From DATFYM01 sp035315065 (GTDB lineage Bacteria > Acidobacteriota > Terriglobia > UBA7540): a stretch of 46,795 nucleotides of DNA. How positions within the stretch are numbered: the first letter of the stretch is position 1; the number at the start of each line of letters is the position of its first letter. Shown in pieces: positions 7,709-15,995 of this stretch. The position numbers were made by a program, and so were the translations under genes. Location: NCBI GenBank assembly GCA_035315065.1, contig DATFYM010000225.1, positions 1-46,795 of the forward strand, read 5' to 3'. The notes under the pieces are model-generated. The model saw nothing but the letters and a program-made list of their open reading frames with translations, had not been told where the DNA came from and did no database searches.

Positions 7709-8782
7709 ATGCCGATTATCGAGATCGAAAACCTGAGCAAGCGATACGGCGAGGTGAACGCCCTCGACCACGTGTCGCTGAGCGTGGAAAGAGGCGAATG
7801 GATCGCGGTGATGGGCCCGTCCGGCTCCGGCAAGAGTACGTTGCTGAACATCATTGGCGGCCTCGATTCGGCCAGTGAGGGGCGCGTGACGGCGGACGGC
7901 CAGGACTTGGCCAACCTTCCGCCCGCCGAAGTAGCCCGCTTCCGGGCGGAGAAGATAGGGTTCGTCTTTCAGCAGTTTCATCTCGTGCCCTACCTGACGG
8001 CGGTGGAAAATGTGATGCTGGCGCAGTATTTTCATAGCCTAGCAGACGAGCCTGAAGCGGAGGCGGCGCTGCGGCGCGTGGGCCTCGGCAACCGGCTCCA
8101 TCACCTGCCCGCGCAACTCTCCGGCGGCGAGCAGCAGCGGGTGTGCGTGGCCCGCGCCCTGATCAATCAGCCCAATCTCATTCTCGCCGACGAGCCCACC
8201 GGCAATCTCGACGAGGTGAACGAGGCCATCGTGATGGGGCTCATCACCGACCTGCATCGCGAGGGGCACACCATCGTGCTGGTGACGCACGACCCGGAAG
8301 TCGGCCGCATGGCCGAGCGGCGCATCGAGTTGCACCACGGGCATCTGACCGAGGCCGGCGCCCTGCTGCATCGCGAGGAAGATCTGGTCGACGACCTGCT
8401 GCACGCAGTTTGGAAGGCGCGCGAGGAGAAGCACGTGGACCCGGTGCCGGCCGCGATCCTGCCGGAGTACGTCGAGAGCCGGGCCACTTTCAACCTGATG
8501 GCAGTGGGGGGTTGGATTGACCTGAACGACGGCCTGATCCGTCTGACCGGGAAAGGCGAGGAGCGCGCCAAACTGGAAATCCGCCGCCATCGCCTCGCCG
8601 AGTGCCTTTTTCACATGACCTTCGGCCTGGGTCTCGACCTGCTCGACGAGAATGCTCACCAGATCGAGCACACCTTGAGCCCGCAAGTCACAGAGAAGAT
8701 CTGCTTGTTCCTCAAGCACCCGCCGACGTGTCCCCACGGATCGCCTATTCCCAAAGGCACTTGCTGCCTGAAGGGGCAATGA
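7709..8782 (+). CDS. ABC ATPase fused to a DtxR-like metal-sensing domain
   Basis: 357 residues in two parts. Residues 1-220 are a MacB/LolD-type ATPase: Walker A GPSGSGKST (36-44), Q-loop at FQQF (87-90), signature LSGGEQQR (137-144), Walker B LILADEP (157-163) and H-loop His194. Residues about 223-350 match the DtxR/MntR family of metal-dependent repressors. A diverged winged-helix part contains GLIRLTGKGEERA. It is followed by the dimerisation and metal-binding helix IRRHRLAE (His294, Glu298) and DENAHQIEH, whose His317, Glu320 and His321 line up with the Cys102-Glu105-His106 ligands of DtxR, then the CPHGSPIP ending (341-348). It is the last gene of the iron operon and should energise the two FtsX-like permeases. 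The fusion suggests that transport is gated by cytoplasmic metal level. DNA binding is doubtful because the helix-turn-helix is poorly conserved. Confidence 0.88.
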   Translation: MPIIEIENLSKRYGEVNALDHVSLSVERGEWIAVMGPSGSGKSTLLNIIGGLDSASEGRVTADGQDLANLPPAEVARFRAEKIGFVFQQFHLVPYLTAVENVMLAQYFHSLADEPEAEAALRRVGLGNRLHHLPAQLSGGEQQRVCVARALINQPNLILADEPTGNLDEVNEAIVMGLITDLHREGHTIVLVTHDPEVGRMAERRIELHHGHLTEAGALLHREEDLVDDLLHAVWKAREEKHVDPVPAAILPEYVESRATFNLMAVGGWIDLNDGLIRLTGKGEERAKLEIRRHRLAECLFHMTFGLGLDLLDENAHQIEHTLSPQVTEKICLFLKHPPTCPHGSPIPKGTCCLKGQ

Positions 8783-8844
8783 GCGCGCTGGATGCCCAAT
8801 TGAAGGCGATGCTGCAAGTCGGGCCCCGCCCCACCGCGACGCGA

Positions 8845-10269
8845 TCATGCCTCTGGTTCGTCGGGGACACCCATTTTTGACAAACGGTAGCGCAGGGCGT
8901 TGCGCGAAAGACCGAGCAGTCGCGCGGCCTGGCTCTTGTTGCCTCCGGCGCGCCGCAGCGCCTCGCGAATGATCTCGTCCTCGAACTGCTCGAGGGTCAT
9001 TCCGTCGGGGGGAAAAGGCACAAGTTGAGTAGCAGAGCCCGGAGCGGCGACCGTGCCAGTGGCGAGGCTTTGCCCTTCGCCCGACATCGCGCCAATCGGG
9101 CCGGGCCGAAAGTCCAGGTGAATGTCGCCCACATCGAGGACCGTCCCGGTGGAGAGCGCCACGGCGCGCTCGATGATGTTCTCGAGCTCGCGGACATTGC
9201 CAGGCCAGTGGAAGTCCATGAGGACCTTCAGGGCGGCTGGTGTGACGCCGGTGATGGGTTTGCCGGACTCGCGAACGAAGCGTTGCAGGAAATGATCGAC
9301 GAGGTAGGGAATATCCTCCTTGTGCTCGCGCAGCGGCGGGATGGAGATCGGCACCACGTTCAGCCGATAGTAGAGATCCTCGCGAAAAGTTCCATCCTCC
9401 AGCGCCGCGCGCAGGTCCCGATTGGTGGCGGCGATCAGTCGCACGTCAACCTTCAGTGTCCGCGTGCCTCCCAGCCGCTCGAACTCGCGCTCTTGCAGCA
9501 CGCGCAGCAGCTTCACCTGGATGGCCGGCGGCACGTCGCCGATTTCGTCGAGGAAGATCGAGCCCTTGTCGGCCAGCTCGAACTTGCCGGGCTTGGAGGT
9601 CGTGGCCCCGGTGAACGCCCCCTTCTCGTAACCGAAGAGTTCGCTTTCGAGCAGGTTCTCGGGGATGGCCGTGCAATTGATCTTGATGAAAGGTCCCGAG
9701 GCGCGGCGCGAATGCTGGTGGATGGCGCGCGCGATCAGATCCTTGCCCGCGCCGCTTTCGCCGCCGAGCAGCACAGTGGCGTTGGTGGTGGCCACTCGCT
9801 CGACGGTGGCCAGCACTTCCTGCATTCGCGGGCTGTGCGCCACGATGTTCTTGAACTCGTAACGGCGGCCCAGCGCCTCGCGCAGGTCGCGGTTCTCCTC
9901 GCGCAGTTGATGGACGTCAAGTTCCTTGCGGACGACCAGCTTGATTTCTTCCAGCGAAAAAGGCTTGAGGACGAAGTCGCTGGCGCCCGCCTTCATCGCT
10001 TCAACGGCGGTTTCCACGGTCCCGTAGGCCGTCATCACCACCACGGGCAGTGCGGCGTTGGTGCGCTTCGCCGCTTGCAGAAACTCCAGCCCGTTCATGC
10101 CCGGCAGCTTGAGGTCGGTGATGATCAGGTCGACTTTTTCCTTGCGCAGAAGCTTCAATCCGGCCTCGGCGTCAGAGGCGGCGAGCGTCGTGTAACCGTC
10201 CTCGGCAAGGTTCAGCTCCAACAGACGGAGCATCTTGGGTTCGTCTTCGACAATCAGGATAGTGGCCAT
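8845..10269 (-). CDS. Sigma54-dependent response regulator, NtrC family
   Basis: 474 residues starting MATILIVEDEP; an upstream in-frame extension of 17 residues would run through a repeat array and is rejected. Domain order: receiver (1-120, phosphoacceptor Asp52 in ITDLKLPG, conserved Lys102), AAA+ sigma54 activation domain (about 141-375, Walker A GGESGAGKD at 169-177, GAFTGA loop at 217-222) and a C-terminal Fis-type helix-turn-helix (GGNKSQAARLLGLSRNALRYRL). The GAFTGA loop is intact, so it should contact sigma54 RNA polymerase. The histidine kinase gene lies just upstream on the same strand and is its likely partner. The gene ends 62 bases from the convergent iron-operon ATPase. Its targets are not evident here. 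Confidence 0.93.
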   Translation of the reverse strand: MATILIVEDEPKMLRLLELNLAEDGYTTLAASDAEAGLKLLRKEKVDLIITDLKLPGMNGLEFLQAAKRTNAALPVVVMTAYGTVETAVEAMKAGASDFVLKPFSLEEIKLVVRKELDVHQLREENRDLREALGRRYEFKNIVAHSPRMQEVLATVERVATTNATVLLGGESGAGKDLIARAIHQHSRRASGPFIKINCTAIPENLLESELFGYEKGAFTGATTSKPGKFELADKGSIFLDEIGDVPPAIQVKLLRVLQEREFERLGGTRTLKVDVRLIAATNRDLRAALEDGTFREDLYYRLNVVPISIPPLREHKEDIPYLVDHFLQRFVRESGKPITGVTPAALKVLMDFHWPGNVRELENIIERAVALSTGTVLDVGDIHLDFRPGPIGAMSGEGQSLATGTVAAPGSATQLVPFPPDGMTLEQFEDEIIREALRRAGGNKSQAARLLGLSRNALRYRLSKMGVPDEPEA

Positions 10270-10284
10270 GGCTTCTTTCGAAAA

Positions 10285-10440
10285 GAAACTGGAAAATGGA
10301 AACTGGAAACTGGCGCACAAAGCTCAGGTTGGAGACTTCCGCTTCAGTGCCAGCGCCGAACGGAGGTAGCCGTTCAGCAGTCTCGCCACCGACTGCGCGA
10401 CGGCGTCGAAGTTCCAGTTTCCAGTTTCCAATTTCCAGCC
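10285..10440. repeat. Heptad palindromic element, unit AACTGGA
   Basis: The left arm at 10285-10313 has four AACTGGA/AAATGGA units; the inverted right arm at 10411-10440 has TTCCAGT/TTCCAAT units. The spacer is about 97 bases. It occupies the whole gap between the response regulator and kinase genes. Confidence 0.85.
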
Positions 10441-10460
10441 TGGCAGACGGCGCGCCGCTA

Positions 10461-11906
10461 CTACACGGGCAGGAAGACGCGAAAACACGCACCCTCGCTC
10501 GGCCGGCCTTGCGGGATGGCGACGCGAATCCAACCGCGGTGGTCGTCCACGATCTTCGAAACGATCGAGAGGCCGAGACCCACGCCGTCCTTCTTGGTGG
10601 TGAAGAACGGATTGAAGATCTGCTCGGTGAGCTCCGTTGGGATGCCGGGCCCCGAATCGGCAAAGTCGATCTCGACGCCGCGCCGTCCATCCGATTCCGC
10701 CGCCTTGATGGACACTCGAAGCTTGCCTTGTACGCCGTCCGGTCCCGGTCTTTCCCCTCGGGCCCCTCCGGCCCCTCCGGCCCCTGGGGCGGGCTCCGGT
10801 GCTGCGGCCGGGCTACGTTGCTGGTCCCGCATCGCCTGGTAAGCGTTAAGCGCCAGGTTGGTGAACACCTGCTCGCACAATCCCGCATCCACCGATACTT
10901 CCGGCAGCCCGCCCGCGTAATCGCGCTCGACTTCGATACCCGCCTCGGGCCATTGGTCGTGCACAGACTTGAGCGATCGGTCGACGAGCGCCTGGATCGA
11001 TTGCGGGCGCAGGTCGAGTGCCAGCGGACGCGCGAAATCGAGGAAGCGGCTCACCAGGCTGTTGAGCCGGTTGACCTCGCTCGAAATGTATCCCGCCAAC
11101 TCGACCGCCAACGTGTCGCCGGACGGCAGTTTCCGGGCGAGCATCTCGGCCGAACCTTTGATCACCCCCAGTGGGTTGCGCAGTTCGTGCGCCAGCCCGG
11201 CAGAGAGCTGGCCGAGGGCCGCCAGGCGCTCCGAGCGCCGCGCCTCCGCTTGCGCCTGCGCGAGTTGACGATTAGTCTCCGCCAGCGTTTCTGCGAGCGT
11301 CCGGTAGCGTGCCGTCTGGCGCCGATACTCCATCACGGGGCGATTTACGACCATCGCCGCCAGGAAAAAGAAAAGGGTGCGAATGGCGAGCTCGGTGGCG
11401 CTCTCGGCGGTGAACTCGTATTCTTGCAGCGCCGGAATCAAGAAGGACCAGTAGGCGGCGGCAGCGAGCGCGGTCGCGGCGAGCGTCCCCCACACGCCGA
11501 AGAGCATGGCCGCCGAGACCACCGGCAAAAAGTACACGAGGTAATAGCTGCTGAAGATATTTCCCGTGTGCGCCACCAGCAGCGTAGCGAGTCCGATCTT
11601 GACGAGCACGCTGTACACCGAAGCGCGCGACGTCGGGATCGATTTGAGCAGGCGAGGTTCAAGAAGTTGGAAGGCGCCGATGCCAAGCAGGATAACCCGC
11701 TTGTGCCACGCCGGCTCCGAGCCCTCCGACGGGGGCACAGCGAGGCCGGCCAGAAAAACGAGCCACAAGAGATCGATCCAACCAAAGGGGAAGCGGCCTC
11801 CCGATTGACCATCGACGTTCGACGATTGACGAATCTCGCTCTCCAAACTGCCTTCTCCACGGGCTGCGTTCCGCGCTCGAGGCCGCTCCCGGCAGCCACA
11901 GACCAC
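10461..11906 (-). CDS. Membrane sensor histidine kinase
   Basis: Up to 481 residues. About five hydrophobic segments (residues about 43-60, 71-85, 96-113, 119-160, 175-188) form a membrane sensor with short loops. A coiled coil follows (195-226), then the dimerisation/phosphoacceptor domain with LAHELRNPLG (His240) and an HATPase domain with NLALNAYQAM (Asn354), DSGPGIP (417-423) and GVGLGLS. An odd Ala/Pro/Gly-rich insert (about 366-391) sits between the N box and the next strand. The first about 38 residues are suspicious: 11803-11832 there is a period-7 repeat, so the true start may lie nearer GWIDLLW, although no good ATG is in frame. It is probably the cognate kinase of the NtrC-type regulator downstream. 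Confidence 0.88.
   Translation of the reverse strand: MVCGCRERPRARNAARGEGSLESEIRQSSNVDGQSGGRFPFGWIDLLWLVFLAGLAVPPSEGSEPAWHKRVILLGIGAFQLLEPRLLKSIPTSRASVYSVLVKIGLATLLVAHTGNIFSSYYLVYFLPVVSAAMLFGVWGTLAATALAAAAYWSFLIPALQEYEFTAESATELAIRTLFFFLAAMVVNRPVMEYRRQTARYRTLAETLAETNRQLAQAQAEARRSERLAALGQLSAGLAHELRNPLGVIKGSAEMLARKLPSGDTLAVELAGYISSEVNRLNSLVSRFLDFARPLALDLRPQSIQALVDRSLKSVHDQWPEAGIEVERDYAGGLPEVSVDAGLCEQVFTNLALNAYQAMRDQQRSPAAAPEPAPGAGGAGGARGERPGPDGVQGKLRVSIKAAESDGRRGVEIDFADSGPGIPTELTEQIFNPFFTTKKDGVGLGLSIVSKIVDDHRGWIRVAIPQGRPSEGACFRVFLPV
11803..11832. repeat. Period-7 repeat, unit CGATTGA/CGTTCGA
   Basis: About four imperfect heptamers of the TTGACGA type. They fall inside the annotated N-terminus of the kinase gene and argue that this part is not really coding. 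Confidence 0.6.
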
Positions 11907-11960
11907 CTGGGTAGGATGCTTCGGTCGGCCCTGTCGTGCGCCGTCCTCAATCGGCCATGG

Positions 11961-12530
11961 TCAATCGTCATCCCATTGCTCGCGGGCCGCCCGCATCCCC
12001 GGCTCCGGGTCGATCCCCAAGGCGTCGGCCACGCGGTTGATGTAGTTGAAGTACGAAATCACCTCGACCGCGTCGAGAATGTCGCGGTCTGTGAGCCCGT
12101 GCCGGCGCAGTGTTTCGAGATCCTGGGAGCGCGCGGCCGAGGGCGTGCGCGTGACCAACTCGGCGAACTTGCAGAGCGCCTTCTGGCGTGGCGACAACTT
12201 CGCGAACTCGTAGTTGTGCTTCACGTGCTCGGCCAACTCAGCGTCCCTGGTTTCTCGACGGAGATCCTCCCCGTGAGCCTGGATTCAATAGAAGCAATGG
12301 TTGGCCCAGGAGACCACCGTGGCCAGCATCTCGCGCTCCACCCGCGACAGTCCCGAGGGACCGTACATGGTGGCCAGATACATCTGCATCGAAGCCGCCA
12401 GCGCGGCAGAATTCAAGCTTTGGACCTTGAGGATGTTGAAGACTTTGCCCGCGCGAGCCACGGCCTTATCGTACTCCCGCTGGAGGTCGCCGGTCGCGTC
12501 TTCGGGCTCGATCACTTTGATCCATGCCAT
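11961..12530 (-). CDS. AhpD-like peroxidase-related protein with UGA at the CxxC site, probable selenoprotein (CxxU)
   Basis: Two abutting open frames, 12285-12530 and 11961-12284, are in the same phase and separated only by one TGA (12285-12287). Read through, they give 189 residues, close to the usual length of the AhpD/carboxymuconolactone-decarboxylase 'peroxidase-related' family. The start MAWIKVIEPEDATG is typical of that family. The TGA is codon 82 and sits exactly where the second Cys of the redox motif belongs: NHCFY-U-IQAH, i.e. Cys79-x-x-Sec82 with His86 in the usual place. The downstream part stays well conserved in style (LSPRQKALCKFAELVTRTP, GLTDRDILDAVEVISYFNYINRVA). A hairpin follows the UGA at the right distance. 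Expected role: thiol/selenol-based peroxide reduction or disulfide exchange. A simple nonsense mutation is the alternative. Confidence 0.82.
12254..12277 (-). promoter_or_regulatory. Candidate bacterial SECIS hairpin
   Basis: In the mRNA, a stem-loop begins a few bases after the UGA: CUC-ACGGGG pairs with CUCCGU-(C)-GAG, nine base pairs with one bulged C, capped by the loop AGGAU. The loop begins 17 bases after the UGA, similar to the spacing in known bacterial SECIS elements, and contains adjacent G residues as those loops often do. The fold was drawn by eye and has not been scored. Confidence 0.5.
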
Positions 12531-12569
12531 GCGACGTCCCTCAATGAAGCCGTCAACCCTATCAATGAC

Positions 12570-14108
12570 TCAATTCTTCCTGACCACACTTTCAACGCGG
12601 AACTTCTTGTAGTCGCTGTAACGAGTCACAAAATCTCCCTGCATCCCTTTGAACAGCAACACGCGCGCCACGAAATGAACCTCACCGTACGAGGGCAGCC
12701 AGACCTCGTCGTTGATCTTGCTTTGCTCAAAGACGAAGGCGGATCCTTTCTGGACGGAAGCCACGAGTCCGCCGCCGATCTTCATCGAATCGGTGAACCT
12801 TGCCTCCAGCCTTACCACTTGGCGCGCTTGTTCGTCTACCCAGGCCACGCCCACCAGCCTATGGAGCACGCCTTCCATCAGGTTCTTGGGCTGGTACCCC
12901 TGGTTGGGCTCGAAGTCGAAAACAATGACGTCATTGCCGCGAAAGCGCTCGCGCCGCGGGTTCACAAAGCGGGAGACGCGCAGAAAGGACGAGATGCCAG
13001 CCTCTGCCTCTTTTCGCTTCTTTGCCTCGGCGGATTTTCCGGCGTCCTTCTGCTGCTGCTTCTCGTACTCGTGGACGCGCTTCTCCACGCGCTCATTTTC
13101 CCTCTGCAGCTCATCGGCAGTAAGATCCTTGCCGTTCTTGCGCACCAGGCGACGTACTTCCTCGCCACCCAGGTGGAAGACCTCGTACTCTCTCACCGTT
13201 TTCTGCTTCGTCTGACCCTTGCCGTTGACATCGTTCTCTTCCTCCGTTTGCCGGCACGCGTACTGATCGATGAACGCATCGACCTGTTTTTGGTTCTGGT
13301 TGACGTCCTTCAAGAGTTGGGCGATGTCGGGAAGCGGTTGGGCGGACCGGCTGGGGAAGTCGAAGATCGTGTCGTCCACGGGGCTGTTGATTGCGACCCT
13401 CGTCACCGACACCCTCAGGACGCCGCTGCCGCGACGGATTTCCATGCGGTAGGGTTCCATCGCGCCTTCGACGGGACGATAGTCCTCGAAGGTGATCCGC
13501 TCGCCGTCGCCGCGAGGGCCGCTGGGATCCGGTGTTTTCTCCTCCGCCAGCAGGTGGCTCTGCTTGTCGAAGAGGACTTCCTGTCGGAGGCCGGCGGCAG
13601 TTGTTATCTGGAGGCGATCGGCAGGGTGCTTGTGCACCGTCGCATCGCCCAGCAGCGTCGCACGGATCTTTTCCTTCTTATAGTTCGCGAGCCCTCCAGC
13701 GCTGTAGCGGGCGCGGGCTTCCAGGCGCGCGGACTCCGCGCCGGTCAGCGTTTCGAGCCCCCCCGAATCCTGCCTCCAGGCTGACTTGCCGTTGTAAGCT
13801 TCGGTGGTGTGGGCGTCGTCCAGGACGATCTCCGAATAGAGCCGGCTAGGCGCCTTGGTGATCAGCGTGTAGGAGCCCGATTCCCCGGTCGCCGAATCGC
13901 TGACCGTCCCCTCAACCCTTACCGTGGTAATCCCGCGGAGCACTTTTACCCCGCCGGCCGCACGCAGGTACTGGTCGATGATCTTGTCCGCCGATTGAGC
14001 CCGGGCCGAACCAGCGAGCGCTACTAAGGCCATAACCACGCAGACGAGTTGTGGCTGCCTTCCCCTCAGCACGCAACGACAGGCCCACATGTTCTCTTTT
14101 CGGTCCAT
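12570..14108 (-). CDS. Secreted protein with LolA/lipoprotein-sorting-like domain, function unknown
   Basis: About 512 residues from MDRKENMWACRC; a start eight codons upstream or at MWACRC is also possible. An N-terminal signal peptide ends near SARAQ. The first half (residue about 35 to 260) looks like an outer-membrane lipoprotein-sorting-type beta domain: it opens ADKIIDQYLRAAGG and has TVRVEGTV strands. The middle is highly charged, with a predicted coiled coil (ENERVEKRVHEYEKQQQKDAG) and many Lys/Glu residues. The C-terminal part has repeated beta-strand-like segments ending in a Tyr/Lys/Arg-rich tail. Such proteins are common in Acidobacteriota, but I know no assigned function. The gene ends 39 bases upstream of the AhpD-like gene on the same strand, so the two may be co-transcribed. 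Confidence 0.75.
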   Translation of the reverse strand: MDRKENMWACRCVLRGRQPQLVCVVMALVALAGSARAQSADKIIDQYLRAAGGVKVLRGITTVRVEGTVSDSATGESGSYTLITKAPSRLYSEIVLDDAHTTEAYNGKSAWRQDSGGLETLTGAESARLEARARYSAGGLANYKKEKIRATLLGDATVHKHPADRLQITTAAGLRQEVLFDKQSHLLAEEKTPDPSGPRGDGERITFEDYRPVEGAMEPYRMEIRRGSGVLRVSVTRVAINSPVDDTIFDFPSRSAQPLPDIAQLLKDVNQNQKQVDAFIDQYACRQTEEENDVNGKGQTKQKTVREYEVFHLGGEEVRRLVRKNGKDLTADELQRENERVEKRVHEYEKQQQKDAGKSAEAKKRKEAEAGISSFLRVSRFVNPRRERFRGNDVIVFDFEPNQGYQPKNLMEGVLHRLVGVAWVDEQARQVVRLEARFTDSMKIGGGLVASVQKGSAFVFEQSKINDEVWLPSYGEVHFVARVLLFKGMQGDFVTRYSDYKKFRVESVVRKN

Positions 14109-14140
14109 ATGGACTGTAATCAGGCAAACCAAGAGAAGAT

Positions 14141-14377
14141 CTCAACACGGAGGTGACTGAGGCTTCACAGAGGGAACAGAGAAGAAAGCTCCGACGAAGC
14201 GCCCTGCTCTTGGCCTTCTCCGTGACCTCTGTGAGCCCGCTGCGAACTCTGTGTTGAGCTCTTGTCCTTCGCGCGCCGCGGTCCTTCGCAAGATGTCTGC
14301 CTCCATGATTTCCTCTCGAGCAGCGCCGACCCGAGTTTTCTTGCTCGTCACTCGCCACTCGTTACTCGTCACTCGTA
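14141..14377. repeat. Inverted CACAGAG-type element and ACTCGTC heptads
   Basis: 14139-14177 (CAACACGGAGGTGACTGAGG and CACAGAG) has an inverse counterpart at 14216-14257 (CCGTGACCTCTGTGAG, then CTCTGTGTTGAG). A separate period-7 run of CACTCGT/TACTCGT lies at 14344-14377, next to the end of the permease gene. Confidence 0.7.
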
Positions 14378-14382
14378 CCTTC

Positions 14383-15786
14383 CTACCCTTCGCTGAAATC
14401 GATCATGACCGGCTTCTGGCGGAAGGCGCGCGTTTTGACGATCAGCAGGACGAGCCCCACGACGAACCACACCGCTCCGACTTTCTTCGCGATCGGGTTG
14501 AGGTTCCACCAAATGAGCCCGCAGAAGAGGAAGCCGAACAAGGGCAGGACGGCATCCGCGAGGATTCTCGGTTTTCGTCCCCCCTGCCGCCTGACGACGA
14601 ATTGCCAGAAGGTGGCGAAGTTGACCCCCATGAAGGCGAGGAAGGCGCCGAAATTAAGGGTTTCGCCGGCGTGCTCATAGGCGTTGCCAATGTAGTTGAG
14701 CGCGATGGCCCCGCCAAACGACGCGGCTCCGATGAGCAGGATGCTGTAACTCGGCGTGCTGGTTTCCGGGTTGACGTGACCGAAGATTTTCCGCGGCAGG
14801 ACATTATCCCGGCCCATCCCGAACAGGAGCCGCGCGGCTCCCATCCCTCCGGTCAGGGCGCTGCCGAAGGCCGCCACGATCAGAATCGCCCCCATGCCGT
14901 GGAAAAGCAAAAGGCCGCCCACTTGCCGGCAAACGTCCATGAAGGCCGTTTCCAGATTCGGGAACGTGCGCCAGTTCGGCCAGACGCGAGCGCCGAGATA
15001 AACTTCCAACGCGCTGAAAACTCCGGCGAAAACGCAGGTCAGCACCGTGGCCAGCAGGACGTTGCGCTTGGGGTTCACAACCTCTTCCGAGAGCGTCGTG
15101 ACGCCGTCGAAGCCGATGTAGGTGAGCGCGGCAAAGGAGGTGGCGGTCATCACGGTCGGCCAACGGAAGGTCCTGGGGTCGTAGAAAGGCTGGGTCGAGA
15201 AGACGCCGGGCCAGCCATCCATATGGAACAGGTACCGCACCGCAAGGTAGATGAACAACGCGACGACGATGAACATGAAGAACAGCAGGACCTTGTTGGC
15301 CACCGCGCTGGTTTTGACGCCGCGCAAATTCAAGAAGGTGATGATCCCCACAATCACCGCCGCCCACATCACGAAGGGAATTTGAGGGATGTGGTAATCA
15401 CGGTAGCGTTCGTGAAGGGCGGTGGAGATCCAGACCGTGTTGATGACCGGCTGGAGAATATAATCGAGGATCATCGCCCAGCCGGCCAGGAACCCGAGGT
15501 GGGGATTCAACCCGCGTCCGACGTAGGTGTACGCGGAGCCCGCCGCCGGATAAAGCGCTGCCATCCGACCGTAGCTGACGGCGGTGATCATCATCGCCAA
15601 CATAGCGATGAAAATCGTGGTGACGAAATGACCATCGGAAAGCTTCTGCGCCACTCCGAAAAGCGGCACGGGCGCGATCGGCTGGATCAGAACGATGCCG
15701 TAGAAGATGAGGTCCCACAGCGTCAGGACCCGGCGCAAATGCGGCGCGCCGCCCGCCGAGGAAGCCGGTCTGGTAGGTTCAGGCAT
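14383..15786 (-). CDS. APC-superfamily amino acid permease
   Basis: 467 residues with about twelve strongly hydrophobic segments and short loops, the fold of amino acid/polyamine/organocation transporters. The N-terminus is hydrophilic, followed by RRVLTLWDLIFYGIVLIQPIAP. AALYPAAGSAYTYVGRGLNPHLGFLAGWAMILDY (in the second and third membrane regions) is the classic APC consensus, and YIGFDGVTTLSEEVVNPKRN is the conserved loop after segment six. It most likely imports an amino acid or amine in symport; the substrate cannot be read from the sequence. It lies alone between two repeat elements, transcribed in the same direction as its neighbours. Confidence 0.9.
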   Translation of the reverse strand: MPEPTRPASSAGGAPHLRRVLTLWDLIFYGIVLIQPIAPVPLFGVAQKLSDGHFVTTIFIAMLAMMITAVSYGRMAALYPAAGSAYTYVGRGLNPHLGFLAGWAMILDYILQPVINTVWISTALHERYRDYHIPQIPFVMWAAVIVGIITFLNLRGVKTSAVANKVLLFFMFIVVALFIYLAVRYLFHMDGWPGVFSTQPFYDPRTFRWPTVMTATSFAALTYIGFDGVTTLSEEVVNPKRNVLLATVLTCVFAGVFSALEVYLGARVWPNWRTFPNLETAFMDVCRQVGGLLLFHGMGAILIVAAFGSALTGGMGAARLLFGMGRDNVLPRKIFGHVNPETSTPSYSILLIGAASFGGAIALNYIGNAYEHAGETLNFGAFLAFMGVNFATFWQFVVRRQGGRKPRILADAVLPLFGFLFCGLIWWNLNPIAKKVGAVWFVVGLVLLIVKTRAFRQKPVMIDFSEG

Positions 15787-15801
15787 AAACCCAAAATGAT
15801 A

Positions 15802-15995
15802 TGACTAGTGACTTAATGGCGAGTGGCTAGCAGCCGCCAGCTATCAGCGGTCAGCGCTCAGCGAAAAGGCTCCCGCTTGCTGAAGGCTGATGGCTGAGAG
15901 CTGAGAGCTGCCGCTAGCCACTCACCACTTGTCACTTGCCACTGTTCCTTTCATTGTTCTTCACTAGCCACTCGCCACTAGTCACTAGCCACTGC
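15802..15995. repeat. Nested heptad palindrome (TAGTGAC/GTGGCTA outside, TCAGC-type inside)
   Basis: The outer left arm (15802-15830) and outer right arm (15914-15936, with a further copy at 15962-15995) are inverse copies of a TAGTGAC/GTGGCTA heptad array. Inside it lies a second inverted pair: CAGCCGCCAGCTATCAGCGG on the left (15830-15862) and TGAAGGCTGATGGCTGAG on the right (15880-15910). The extra right-hand copy runs into the end of the GH42 gene and encodes its last residues and stop. Confidence 0.85.

Noticed and set aside
9025..10842. 605-residue plus-strand frame opposite the response regulator
   Set aside because: It is the antisense shadow of a clear NtrC-type gene and its kinase.
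12285..12287. TGA in the AhpD-like gene as a simple nonsense mutation
   Set aside because: Not fully excluded, but the exact position at the second redox Cys and the hairpin after it make selenocysteine the better reading.
10296..13784. 1162-residue plus-strand open frame
   Set aside because: It runs antisense through four well-supported minus-strand genes and has no recognisable domain; an effect of high GC codon use.
15802..15995. CRISPR array
   Set aside because: Units are 7 bases, degenerate, without spacers of constant length and with no cas genes nearby.
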